Source: Planctomycetota bacterium (GTDB lineage: Bacteria > Planctomycetota > SBBH01 > JAHFOU01). Taken from it: 8,467 nt of DNA. Below the pieces are notes generated by a model. The model made no database searches. It was not told where the DNA came from and saw only the letters and a program-made list of their open reading frames with translations. The position numbers were made by a program, and so were the translations under genes. Numbering within the stretch: the first letter of the stretch is position 1; the number at the start of each line of letters is the position of its first letter. The DNA lies in NCBI GenBank assembly GCA_023261525.1, contig JAHFOU010000087.1, positions 1-8,467 on the forward strand, written 5' to 3'. Of the stretch, positions 1 through 6,475 are shown piece by piece.

Positions 1-2
1 TC

Positions 3-23
3 TATTGAGACTCGATCTCAATA
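3..23. promoter_or_regulatory. Degenerate Fur-like operator (upstream copy) before the porin gene
   Basis: The outer arms TATTGAGA (3-10) and TCTCAATA (16-23) are perfect inverted repeats around a 5-bp core. Read as 7-1-7 it is TGAGACT-C-GATCTCA, which differs from the perfect operator at 43-57 only in the two bases after the centre. It overlaps the probable -35/-10 spacer of the porin promoter, so a bound repressor would block RNA polymerase. Assignment to a Fur-family regulator is inferred from the shared half-site. Confidence 0.55.
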
Positions 24-27
24 GACT
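22..27 (+). promoter_or_regulatory. Possible -10 element of the porin gene
   Basis: TAGACT (22-27) keeps the T-A---T core of a sigma-70 -10 box. It lies 10 bp before the 19-bp palindrome at 38-56. In the convergent lipoprotein gene a comparable TAGAGT lies 9 bp before the identical palindrome, and this parallel is the main support. The matching -35 would fall at or beyond the window edge and cannot be seen. Confidence 0.35.
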
Positions 28-36
28 CTCCGGAAG

Positions 37-60
37 AGAGACTGAGACTCAGTCTCAATA
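37..60. promoter_or_regulatory. Fur-box-like operator (perfect 19-bp palindrome) before the porin gene
   Basis: GAGACTGAGACTCAGTCTC (38-56) is a perfect 9-1-9 palindrome. A second perfect palindrome, 7-1-7 (43-57), overlaps it, shifted by 3 bp. The site reads as hexamers GAGACT, GAGACT, C, AGTCTC. This is the architecture of the Escherichia coli Fur consensus GATAATGATAATCATTATC with GATAAT replaced by GAGACT. The 24 bp at 37-60 recur identically at 1949-1972. The site ends 25 bp before the porin ATG and sits at about +4 to +22 of the inferred transcript, a repressing position. The binding protein is inferred and could be another Fur-family metal regulator. Confidence 0.7.
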
Positions 61-85
61 TAGACACATCCGGAGAGCCTTCCCC

Positions 86-1405
86 ATGTCCCCCTTCCGA
101 AACGCCCTGTTCCTGATCCTCCTGACGATCTGCCTTGCCCCCGCCCCCCGGGCCGCCCTGGCGGCCGGGTCCGACCAGGACCGGATCGACGCCCTGGAGA
201 AGCGGGTCAAGGAGCTGGAGGAGCTGGTGCGGCACACCCAGCCGCCCGCCCCGGCTCCCGCAACGAAGCCGGCGGTTCCGACGGAAACGGAGAAGCGCCT
301 GAGCGCCCTGGAGGAGAAGGCGTCGCAGCGGGACGAGCGGGCCCTGGCCTTCGACAAGATCCATTTCCACGGCTACGGCGACATTCACTACAACAATCCG
401 AAGCGGAGCGCGACCGTCCCCTCGAACCGGACCCTCAATGCCGAGACGGACGTGCATCGCCTGGTGCTGGGGGCAGCCTACGACTTCAGCGACGCGGTCC
501 GCGCGGACTTCGAGGCAGAATGGGAGCACGGCGGGGCGGAGATCGAGGTGGAATACGCCTTCCTGGAGATGGACCTGAAGCCGGGGCTGAGCTTCCGCGC
601 CGGGAGCCTCCTCATGCCCTTCGGCCCCCTGAACGAGTTCCATGAGCCCACGAACTACTACAGCGTGCAGCGGCCCTACGTGGAGACCTATCTCGTGCCC
701 ACGAGCTGGCAGGAGATCGGGGCGGGGCTCGCGGGGCGCTCGGACGACGGGAGGCACGCGTTCCGTGCCTACCTGGTGACCGGCCTGACCGCGGCGAACC
801 TGACAGCGGCGGAGGGCCTCCACGACGTGAGCTCCAAGGGGAAGGAGGGCGCGGCGGACGACCTCGGCCTGGTGGCCCGCTACGAGACCTCGGCCCTCCC
901 GATCGAAGGGCTCCGCCTGGGGTTCTCGGGCTACCACGGGGAGGCCGACCAGAGCAACCCGGCGTTCGAGAACGTAGGGATCTCGATGGCCCAGGCCGAT
1001 TTCCGCTACCGGAGGAAGGCCTTCGAGCTCCTGGGGTCCGCCGTGACGACCAAGATCACCCATGCCGACGAGCTGAGCGTGGCCAAGGGGGAGACCGTCG
1101 GGGACCGCCAGGAGGGCTGGTACGGCGAGATGGCCTATCACCTCACGATGTTCGAGGATCAGGTCCGCAAGACCTCCAAGGAGCTTGTGCCCTTCCTGAG
1201 GCACGAGCGGTTCGACACCCACGCCTCGGTTCCGGGAGGCTTCATGCAGGGCCGCGAGTACGACCGTCAGGTCTGGACGACCGGGCTGGCCTTCTTCCCC
1301 ACCAAGAGCCGCGACGTGGTGATCAAGGCCGACGTGGAGAACTGGCGGGACGCGGGGAACGCCACCGGCTCCAGGTTCAACCTGGGGGTGGGGTTCACCT
1401 TCTAG
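86..1405 (+). CDS. Porin-like outer-membrane beta-barrel protein, probably metal-regulated
   Basis: The 439-residue product starts with a Sec signal peptide (hydrophobic residues 7-18, Ala-rich cleavage region near 23-27). A short heptad segment follows (about 31-50, pattern IDALEKRVKELEELV), then a Pro/Ala linker and a second heptad stretch (about 69-85). From about residue 93 the chain has alternating aromatic/charged strands typical of an outer-membrane barrel and ends in GVGFTF with the C-terminal Phe used by the Bam machinery. The N-terminal coiled coil plus barrel resembles the phosphate-selective OprO/OprP-like porin group, but the substrate cannot be read from sequence. The ATG at 86 is chosen because GGAGAG (72-77) lies 8 bp upstream and the signal peptide begins there; the frame is open further upstream but runs through the operators. 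Two GAGACT operators precede it, so iron or another metal probably represses it. The stop interlocks with that of the convergent lipoprotein gene. GC is visibly lower than in the operon downstream (about 60-63% in sampled lines). Confidence 0.8.
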   Translation: MSPFRNALFLILLTICLAPAPRAALAAGSDQDRIDALEKRVKELEELVRHTQPPAPAPATKPAVPTETEKRLSALEEKASQRDERALAFDKIHFHGYGDIHYNNPKRSATVPSNRTLNAETDVHRLVLGAAYDFSDAVRADFEAEWEHGGAEIEVEYAFLEMDLKPGLSFRAGSLLMPFGPLNEFHEPTNYYSVQRPYVETYLVPTSWQEIGAGLAGRSDDGRHAFRAYLVTGLTAANLTAAEGLHDVSSKGKEGAADDLGLVARYETSALPIEGLRLGFSGYHGEADQSNPAFENVGISMAQADFRYRRKAFELLGSAVTTKITHADELSVAKGETVGDRQEGWYGEMAYHLTMFEDQVRKTSKELVPFLRHERFDTHASVPGGFMQGREYDRQVWTTGLAFFPTKSRDVVIKADVENWRDAGNATGSRFNLGVGFTF

Positions 1406-1929
1406 GGGGTCTCGACGCTCAGGATCCTGAGGGTCTGGGTGTCCGCGGAACCCTTCCAGCCTTCCAGGGCCGCGACGACAACTACGGGTTTGCCCAGGGG
1501 CAGGTCCACGGAGCCCTCGGCGATCCGCCAGCGCTGACCGGTCGCGGGCACCGTGAAGATCCTGCCTTGGGCCCCCTGCTCCACGAGGCCTTCCACCGTC
1601 AGCTCCACCTGATCCACCTCGCCCTTGATCACGCCGGGATGGGAAAGGGCATTCGCCACTTCGGAGGCCTTCAGGGTCGCCGGAGTGGGATACGTGATGC
1701 GCGCCACCCCCGCATGGAACTCCACATGGTCCGACCCGGACTGGGCCTGGGAGATCTGGCGGATGGCGGCCCGGCAGTCGGCGCAGGAGGTGCACCCCGT
1801 GAAGCGGACCTTGATCTCTCCCGTCCAGGAGGAGGAGAGGAGGGAGGCCGGGGGCGGGGCCGTCGTCGGGGCGGCGGCACAGCCGCCCAGCAGGACCGGC
1901 ACCATCCAGAAACCCAGGACTGCGCGCAT
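1402..1929 (-). CDS. Lipoprotein with a cysteine-rich heavy-metal-associated-like domain
   Basis: This 175-residue protein has a lipoprotein signal peptide with lipobox LGGC (Cys17), followed by an Ala/Pro/Thr linker. A domain of about 60 residues (38-100) reads like an HMA (ferredoxin-like) metal-binding fold: beta strand IKVRFTG, then C46-T-S-C49-A-D-C52 and helix AAIRQI. CADC takes the place of the usual CxxC metal site, and Cys46 is an extra cysteine. The C-terminal 65 residues are beta-rich and could be a small OB-like domain, but I do not recognise a family. The likely role is to hold or pass on a thiophilic or transition metal at the periplasmic face of a membrane; metal identity is unknown. 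AAGGAG (1937-1942, complement) lies 7 bp before the ATG. A promoter and a Fur-like operator identical to that of the porin lie directly upstream, so the two genes are probably co-regulated. Confidence 0.75.
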   Translation of the reverse strand: MRAVLGFWMVPVLLGGCAAAPTTAPPPASLLSSSWTGEIKVRFTGCTSCADCRAAIRQISQAQSGSDHVEFHAGVARITYPTPATLKASEVANALSHPGVIKGEVDQVELTVEGLVEQGAQGRIFTVPATGQRWRIAEGSVDLPLGKPVVVVAALEGWKGSADTQTLRILSVETP

Positions 1930-1948
1930 GACGGATCTCCTTGCGTTT

Positions 1949-1972
1949 AGAGACTGAGACTCAGTCTCAATA
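1949..1972. promoter_or_regulatory. Fur-box-like operator (identical copy) before the metal-binding lipoprotein gene
   Basis: This is an exact 24-bp copy of the operator at 37-60, containing the perfect 9-1-9 palindrome at 1950-1968 and the offset 7-1-7 palindrome. It starts 20 bp upstream of the lipoprotein ATG and covers about -1 to +22 of the transcript predicted from the TTGACG/TAGAGT promoter, so binding should block initiation or escape. The plus-strand gene at 2034 starts about 60 bp to the right, and its -10 box is 49 bp away, so co-regulation there is possible but less likely. Confidence 0.7.
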
Positions 1973-1977
1973 CGTCC

Positions 1978-2006
1978 ACTCTACGCCCCCGGGCGCCCCC
2001 CGTCAA
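1978..2006 (-). promoter_or_regulatory. Sigma-70-type promoter of the metal-binding lipoprotein gene
   Basis: On the minus strand TTGACG (2006-2001) matches five of six -35 positions. A 17-bp spacer leads to TAGAGT (1983-1978), which keeps the T-A---T core of the -10 box. Transcription should start near 1971, immediately at the edge of the GAGACT operator. The spacer is a G/C run containing CCCGGGCG, which may stiffen it. No start site has been mapped. Confidence 0.6.
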
Positions 2007-2021
2007 TGCCGATCCCGGCCG

Positions 2022-2027
2022 TATAAT
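2022..2027 (+). promoter_or_regulatory. Consensus -10 box (TATAAT) directly upstream of a GTG start
   Basis: A perfect TATAAT lies in otherwise very GC-rich DNA. Its last base is 7 bp before the G of GTG at 2034, so the expected +1 is the start codon itself. No convincing -35 is visible at 16-18 bp and no Shine-Dalgarno sequence fits, which agrees with a leaderless mRNA for the six-gene operon that follows. Confidence 0.65.
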
Positions 2028-2033
2028 GCCTCC

Positions 2034-3065
2034 GTGCGCGCCAGCCTCCTCTTCCTCGCCCTGACGAGCCCCCTGGCGGTCCTGGCCGCCCCGCCCGCCC
2101 CGGACATGCCGGAGACCCTCCAGGGCTTCCGCTGGGCCACCCGGGACCCCAAGACCGGGCAGGTCACGATGATCCTGGCCGGCCGCGAGGCCACCACCAC
2201 CAAGGGCGGCCCCATCGATGTGAGCGGCCCCACCATCTCGCTCTTCGACCGCGTCGCGCCCGGCCCCGGCCCGCGCCCGGCCGTCCCCTCCACCACCCTG
2301 ATCACCGCCGAGCAGGCGCGCTACCACCGCGACACGGGCCTGCTCTCCCTCAAGGGCAAGGTCGTGGTGACCCGCTCGGACGGCACCGTCCTGCGCACGG
2401 AGGCCCTGGAGTGGAACGACCCCGAGGGCCGCTTCTGGACCGAGGCGCCCGCCGAGGTCACGGACGGGACCTCCCTGATCGCCGGCACCGGGCTCAAGGG
2501 CGAGATGGCCGAGACCCCCGAGGGCCGGCTCATGGACCGCATCACCCTGACCAAGGACGTGAAGACCGTGCTGAACGGGGCCCAGCTGGCCGGCCTGGAC
2601 GACCTCTTCGCCGCCGTCGAGGCCGGTCCCGACGCCCCGGCCGGGGTCACCATCACCTGCGGGGGATCCATGGTCTACCAGCGCCGCTCCGGGGTCATCG
2701 ACTACACGGAGGGGGTGGCGGCCCGCGACGCCCGCCACTCCCTGGAGGCCCGCTCCCTCTCCCTCCTCCTGGGGCCCGACCGGCGCATCGCCCGCCTGGA
2801 GGCCTCCGGCCGGGTCCGCGCCGGGACCCCCCGGGGCGAGGAGGCCACCGGGGAGAGCTTCCGCTGGGACGCCGCCACGGCCCAGGCCTCGCTCTCCGGA
2901 GCCCCCTACGTCCGGGTGGAACGCCGGGGCGGCACCATCCGGGCCGCCGGTGTGGTCCACGACCGCCCCTCCGGGCGCACGGAGTTCTCCGGGCCCGGCG
3001 TGGTGGAGCTGACCCCCGCACCCCCCGACCCGACATCCACCTCGGAGACCGGCCATGCTCCCTGA
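2034..3065 (+). CDS. LptC/LptA-like periplasmic lipopolysaccharide-transport protein
   Basis: The 343-residue product has an N-terminal hydrophobic signal (MRASLLFLALTSPLAVLAA) that may be cleaved or kept as an anchor. Residues about 30-170 show the LptC pattern: a strand pair with the WATRDPKTGQ/ILAGREATT turn, an ISLFD strand, then ITAEQARYHRDTGLLSLKGKV, LEWNDPEGRFWTEAPAEV and a GTGLKGEM strand. Residues about 200-330 give a second run of OstA/LptA-type strands, with GSMVYQRRSGVIDYTEGV followed by LEARSLSLLL and IARLEASGRV. LptC and LptA form a beta-jellyroll bridge that carries lipopolysaccharide from the inner membrane to LptD; here two such units appear fused. GTG at 2034 is chosen because the signal peptide begins there and TATAAT sits at exactly -12 to -7. 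The end overlaps the TPR gene by 11 bp. It could also be a single elongated OstA-family protein; the split is read by eye. Confidence 0.7.
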   Translation: MRASLLFLALTSPLAVLAAPPAPDMPETLQGFRWATRDPKTGQVTMILAGREATTTKGGPIDVSGPTISLFDRVAPGPGPRPAVPSTTLITAEQARYHRDTGLLSLKGKVVVTRSDGTVLRTEALEWNDPEGRFWTEAPAEVTDGTSLIAGTGLKGEMAETPEGRLMDRITLTKDVKTVLNGAQLAGLDDLFAAVEAGPDAPAGVTITCGGSMVYQRRSGVIDYTEGVAARDARHSLEARSLSLLLGPDRRIARLEASGRVRAGTPRGEEATGESFRWDAATAQASLSGAPYVRVERRGGTIRAAGVVHDRPSGRTEFSGPGVVELTPAPPDPTSTSETGHAP

Positions 3066-3696
3066 AGCCGACGCCCTGGCCCGGGAGGCCCTGACCCTCC
3101 AGGACGCCCTGGCGGCCAACCCGGACGACCTGAAGACCCTCAACAACCTGGCCTGCTGCCTCCTCGGCCTGGGGCAGGTGGAGGAGGCCCTGCGCCTGCT
3201 GGAGGAGGCCTCGGGCCGCTGGGGGCGGGACGCCTGCCTCGCGAACAACCTGGGCTTCGCCCGCCTGAGGGCCGGACGGCCGGCCGCGGCCGAGGCCGCC
3301 TTCCGGAAGGCCCTGGGCCTGGACCCCGAGGATCCCGAGACCCTGAACAACCTGGGTCTGGCCCTGGCCGCCCAGGAGCGCTGGCCCGAGGCCGTGGACT
3401 GCTACCGCCGGGCCCTGGAAGCCTCGCCGACGCCGGCCCTCCAATCGGACCTCCTCAACAACCTGGGATGTGCCTTCCGGGACCTGGGGACCCTGCCCGA
3501 GGCGGCTTCCGTCTTCCGCCGGGCCCTGGCCCTCTCCCCGACCGAGGCCGAGATCGCCAACAACCTGGGCTGCACCCAGCTGGCCCTGGGGGACCTTGAG
3601 GAGGCCCGGCTCACCCTGGGCCAGGCGGCCCGGCTTGCTCCCGAGGATGCCGCCATCCAGCAGAACCTGCGCCGCTGCCTGGAGCGCGGGTCCTGA
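3055..3696 (+). CDS. Five-repeat tetratricopeptide (TPR) protein
   Basis: This 213-residue soluble protein is almost entirely TPR. The signature NNL at the start of helix A recurs at residues 30, 64, 98, 135 and 169, giving spacings of 34, 34, 37 and 34. Helix B motifs such as EAAFRKALGLDP and EAASVFRRALALSP follow. The 3-residue insertion between repeats three and four falls in the inter-repeat turn (SPTPALQS). There is no signal peptide or membrane segment, so it is probably cytoplasmic. TPR arrays bind partner proteins; the partner is unknown, but its place between an Lpt-like gene and a lipoprotein gene suggests an envelope-assembly scaffold. The ATG lies inside the end of the upstream gene (11-bp overlap), implying translational coupling. 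Confidence 0.85.
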   Translation: MLPEADALAREALTLQDALAANPDDLKTLNNLACCLLGLGQVEEALRLLEEASGRWGRDACLANNLGFARLRAGRPAAAEAAFRKALGLDPEDPETLNNLGLALAAQERWPEAVDCYRRALEASPTPALQSDLLNNLGCAFRDLGTLPEAASVFRRALALSPTEAEIANNLGCTQLALGDLEEARLTLGQAARLAPEDAAIQQNLRRCLERGS

Positions 3697-3699
3697 TCC

Positions 3700-4674
3700 A
3701 TGCGCTATCCCGCTCTCCTGCTTCTGACGCTGGCCTCCTGCACCTCCTCTGGCCCGGCGCCCTCCTCCCTCGGGGAGGCCTCGCGCTCCTGGGAAAGGGC
3801 CTTCCGGCGCGGGCGTGAGGCCGACTGGAGCTTCGGGGACCTGGAGGCCCTGCGCCTCATCGTGGCCGGGACGCCGGAGCCGGGCCGACGCCCCCTCTGC
3901 GACGTCGCCTACGACCTGGCCGATGCCCGCGTCGAGGCTCCCGCCGCCGTCACCGTCCTGAAGGCCTGCGACGAGGCCCTGGCCCAGGGCGCGGCCGGCG
4001 ATCCCCTGGCGGCGGCCCTCCAGCTCGAAGCCCGGGCCGCCTGGCCCGTGGAGGCCATGATCCAGACGGCCGGCCTCATGGCCCGGGTCCAGGCCTCGGG
4101 GAACCGCACCGAGGCCCTGGTGAGGGTCCTGGACCGCGCGACCGTCTTCCACACCCCGGCCTGGACGGCCCTCCAGTTCCTCAAGGACATGGAGACCTCC
4201 CTGGACACCGTCCCCCTGGAGGCCCAGGCCGACCTCTTCGAGGAGGCTCTCGGCCGCCGGGGCCGCCACCTGGAGGCCCAGGCCGTCCTGGCCGCCTTCC
4301 GCGACGCGGTGCGCGGGGGCCTTCCGGCCGGGGACCTCGCGTCCGCCTGCCGCCGCAAGCTGAGGCTCGGGATGTCCCCGGCCCGCCTTCCGGGCTGGCT
4401 GGGCGAGATCGCCCAGTGGCCCGTGCCGCCCCTGCCCCGCAGCCGCGGGCTCGCCCTGGTCGCCGCGGGCCTGGCCTGCGGACTGCCCGACGAGGAGGTG
4501 GCCGCCCTCGGTCCCTTCGTGGCCAAGAGCGCCATGGACGCCAAGGACGCCGGCATCCTGGCGGACCGCCTGGAGGAGAACCTCCGGCACAAGAAGCTGA
4601 AGGGGAAGCCCCTGCTGGAAGGGACCCTGGCGGACTTCTCGGGGGCCCGGCCCTCCGAACCCGTCGTGAGATGA
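3700..4674 (+). CDS. Lipoprotein of unknown function
   Basis: This 324-residue protein has a short lipoprotein signal with lipobox LASC and lipidated Cys14, followed by a Ser/Pro linker. The rest is predicted mostly helical, with Ala/Leu/Glu-rich amphipathic segments (for example residues 86-112 and 156-200). I see no catalytic signature and do not recognise a family. The helical repeat character could indicate a degenerate solenoid, in keeping with the TPR gene before it. The ATG follows the TPR stop by 3 bp and the stop overlaps murD in ATGA, so it belongs to the operon. Ser13 and the absence of Asp after Cys14 are compatible with outer-membrane sorting under the E. coli +2 rule, but that rule may not hold here. 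Confidence 0.7.
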   Translation: MRYPALLLLTLASCTSSGPAPSSLGEASRSWERAFRRGREADWSFGDLEALRLIVAGTPEPGRRPLCDVAYDLADARVEAPAAVTVLKACDEALAQGAAGDPLAAALQLEARAAWPVEAMIQTAGLMARVQASGNRTEALVRVLDRATVFHTPAWTALQFLKDMETSLDTVPLEAQADLFEEALGRRGRHLEAQAVLAAFRDAVRGGLPAGDLASACRRKLRLGMSPARLPGWLGEIAQWPVPPLPRSRGLALVAAGLACGLPDEEVAALGPFVAKSAMDAKDAGILADRLEENLRHKKLKGKPLLEGTLADFSGARPSEPVVR

Positions 4675-6059
4675 CCCGCCCCCGGGCCCGCACGGCCCTC
4701 CAGGGCCTCAAGACCGTGGTCGTCGGCCTGGGCCGCTTCGGCGGCGGGATCGGGGCGGTGCGCTTCCTGGCCTCCGAGGGCGCCGAGGTCACGGTGATGG
4801 ACCGGGAGGGCGAGGCCGCGCTCGCGGTCTCCCTGGCCGCGATCCGGGATCTCAAGCCCCGCCTGGTCCTGGGGCGCCAGGACCTGAGGGAGTGCCTGGA
4901 GGCCGACCTCGTGGTCCTCAACCCGGCCGTCAAGCCCTCGGACCCCCTGGTCCAGGGGCTGAAGGCCCGGGGCATCCCGACCACCAGCGAGATCGGGCTC
5001 TTCCTGGAACGCTGCGCGGCCCCGGTGCTGGGGGTCACGGGCTCCAATGGCAAGAGCACCACGGCTTCCCTTGCGGCGGAACTCCTGAAGGCGGCCGGGG
5101 CCCGGGTCCATTTCGGCGGGAACATCGGGAAGTCCCTGCTGGCGGACCTTCCCGGCATCGCGCCGACGGACCGCGTGGTGCTCGAGCTCTCCTCGGCCCA
5201 GACCCAGGACTTCGTCCGACTCGGGGTCGGCGTCCAGGCCGCCGTCGTCACCAACCTCACGCCCAACCACCTCGACTACCACGGGAGCTTCGAGGCGTAT
5301 GCGGCGGCGAAACATCAACTGCTGGAGACCCTGCCCGCAGGCGCCTGGGCCGTCCTGCCGGAGGCCCTGGCCGACTGGAAGGGACCCTGGCGAGGCGCCC
5401 TGGTTTCCTCAACCAGGCCCGTCACCCCCAGGCCGGGCGCCTGGGCCGAGGGGAAGATCCTCCACGTCGCGCTCGAGGGGGAGGAGCTCTCCTTCCCCCT
5501 GCCGGAGAACCCCCGCCTGGTCGGCCCCCACAACCAGGCCAACCTCCTGGCGGCCCTGGCGGGCGTGCTGGCCATCTTCCCCGAGGCCGCCCGGAATCCC
5601 CAGGCCCTGGCGGAGGCCGCCCGGCGCTTCGGGGGCCTGCCCCATCGGCTGGAGCTGGTGACGGAGAAGGCCGGCGTCCGCTTCTACAACGACTCCAAGG
5701 CCACCACGCCCGAGGCCGCGATCACGGCCCTGAACGCCTTCCCTGCGGGGACGGTGCATGCCATCGCCGGAGGCCGCAACAAGGGCGTGGGCCTGGATGC
5801 CTTCGCCGCTACGCTGAAGGCCCGGGCCAGGGCCGTCTACCTGATCGGCGAGGCGGCCGCGGAGATCCGGCCGCTCCTCGGAGCGGGGGGGCCCGAGCTG
5901 GTGGAGGCCGGGACCCTGGAGGCGGCCGTGCGCGAGGCCACCTCCCGCGCGAAGTCGGGGGAGGTGGTCCTCCTCAGCCCGGCCTGCGCCTCGTACGACC
6001 AGTTCAGGAACTACGAGGAGAGGGGCGAGCGGTTTCGGGCCGAGGCGGAGAAGCGATGA
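4671..6059 (+). CDS. murD: UDP-N-acetylmuramoyl-L-alanine--D-glutamate ligase (MurD)
   Basis: MurD adds D-glutamate to UDP-MurNAc-L-alanine with ATP in the cytoplasmic stage of peptidoglycan synthesis. The 462-residue length is normal. An N-terminal Rossmann-like domain carries GLGRFGGGIG (19-28). The ATPase domain has the P-loop GVTGSNGKSTT (121-131), the Mg-binding ELSS glutamate (E172) and TNLTPNHLDYH (194-204). The C-terminal domain has GLPHRLE, FYNDSKATTPEA (carbamate/ADP region, K343), AGGRNKG and the closing LLSPACASYDQFRNYEERG. Two family positions are unusual: ELSSAQ where ELSSFQ is common, and NDSKATTP where NDSKATNP is common. The ATG overlaps the lipoprotein stop as ATGA; the frame is open further upstream, but that part is shadow sequence inside the preceding gene. 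The GC-rich codon use matches the genes before it. Confidence 0.95.
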   Translation: MTRPRARTALQGLKTVVVGLGRFGGGIGAVRFLASEGAEVTVMDREGEAALAVSLAAIRDLKPRLVLGRQDLRECLEADLVVLNPAVKPSDPLVQGLKARGIPTTSEIGLFLERCAAPVLGVTGSNGKSTTASLAAELLKAAGARVHFGGNIGKSLLADLPGIAPTDRVVLELSSAQTQDFVRLGVGVQAAVVTNLTPNHLDYHGSFEAYAAAKHQLLETLPAGAWAVLPEALADWKGPWRGALVSSTRPVTPRPGAWAEGKILHVALEGEELSFPLPENPRLVGPHNQANLLAALAGVLAIFPEAARNPQALAEAARRFGGLPHRLELVTEKAGVRFYNDSKATTPEAAITALNAFPAGTVHAIAGGRNKGVGLDAFAATLKARARAVYLIGEAAAEIRPLLGAGGPELVEAGTLEAAVREATSRAKSGEVVLLSPACASYDQFRNYEERGERFRAEAEKR

Positions 6060-6475
6060 AGCTTCGATCCTACGGCCTCAACCCGAACCTAAAGGACAGT
6101 CCGCTCCTGAACGCCCTCTTCGACCGGACGTTCCTGACCGCGGTGCTCGCGCTCTTCCCATCGGTGTATTTCCCCATCAGGGCACATGATCGCTTCCACC
6201 AGCAAGTCCTGGGGATCAGGCCCTGGGCCATGAAGGATCTCATCCCAGCCTATGGCTGCACCGTGGCCATCCTCTGGCTTTTCCTCGCCTGGCGCTGGGC
6301 AAAAACCGAGGAGGAACGGCTGGGGAAGATCCCGGAGCAGAGCGTGGAGCAGGCCTACCGCCACGCGGAACTGGAGGGCCAACGCCAGGGCATCCGCGGC
6401 GTCCTCTGGGGCACCATGATCGGTAGCTGGGTGGTGATGGTTGCGGGATGGGAGCTGACGGACTTTCTCTCATGA
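6056..6475 (+). CDS. Small three-helix membrane protein, first of a tandem paralogous pair
   Basis: I do not recognise this 139-residue family. Hydrophobic segments lie at about 24-41, 62-82 and 115-134, so three membrane helices are likely. The motifs are LKDSPLL (12-18), MKDLIPAY (59-66), VEQAYR (97-102), QGIR..LW (111-118) and MVAGW (128-132). The same motifs recur in the same order in the next gene. The polar stretch between helices two and three (83-112) is charged and probably faces one compartment. The ATG overlaps the murD stop as ATGA, and GGAG (6047-6050) stands 5 bp before it. GC counted over lines 6061-6480 is 63%, against 73-83% in sampled murD lines, and less-favoured codons (CGA, CTA, AGT) appear. 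This hints at a later arrival or a relaxed coding history. Confidence 0.75.
   Translation: MKLRSYGLNPNLKDSPLLNALFDRTFLTAVLALFPSVYFPIRAHDRFHQQVLGIRPWAMKDLIPAYGCTVAILWLFLAWRWAKTEEERLGKIPEQSVEQAYRHAELEGQRQGIRGVLWGTMIGSWVVMVAGWELTDFLS

Noticed and set aside
59..64. TATAGA as the porin -10 box
   Set aside because: It would need a -35 within the operator at about 36-41, where the sequence is GAGAGA, and it leaves only about 15 nt for the ribosome site. TAGACT at 22-27 parallels the other gene better, though neither is proven.
1403..1440. Intrinsic terminator between the convergent genes
   Set aside because: The genes overlap by 4 bp and I see no stem followed by a T-run on either strand there.
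2..1795. A long open frame on the minus strand across the porin gene
   Set aside because: It is antisense to a protein with a clear signal peptide and barrel, is made of Gly/Arg/Pro/Leu-rich sequence typical of GC-rich shadow frames, and shows no recognisable domain.
2695..4590. A 631-codon open frame on the minus strand across the TPR and lipoprotein genes
   Set aside because: Its composition (long Gly/Gln/Arg/Pro runs) is the mirror of Ala/Leu/Glu codons in the TPR repeats. The plus-strand genes have TPR motifs, a lipobox and coupled starts.
6448..6471. Upstream ATG start for the second small membrane gene
   Set aside because: No ribosome-binding site precedes it, and the ATGA overlap at 6472 matches the junction style of the two preceding junctions and the motif alignment with the sister protein.
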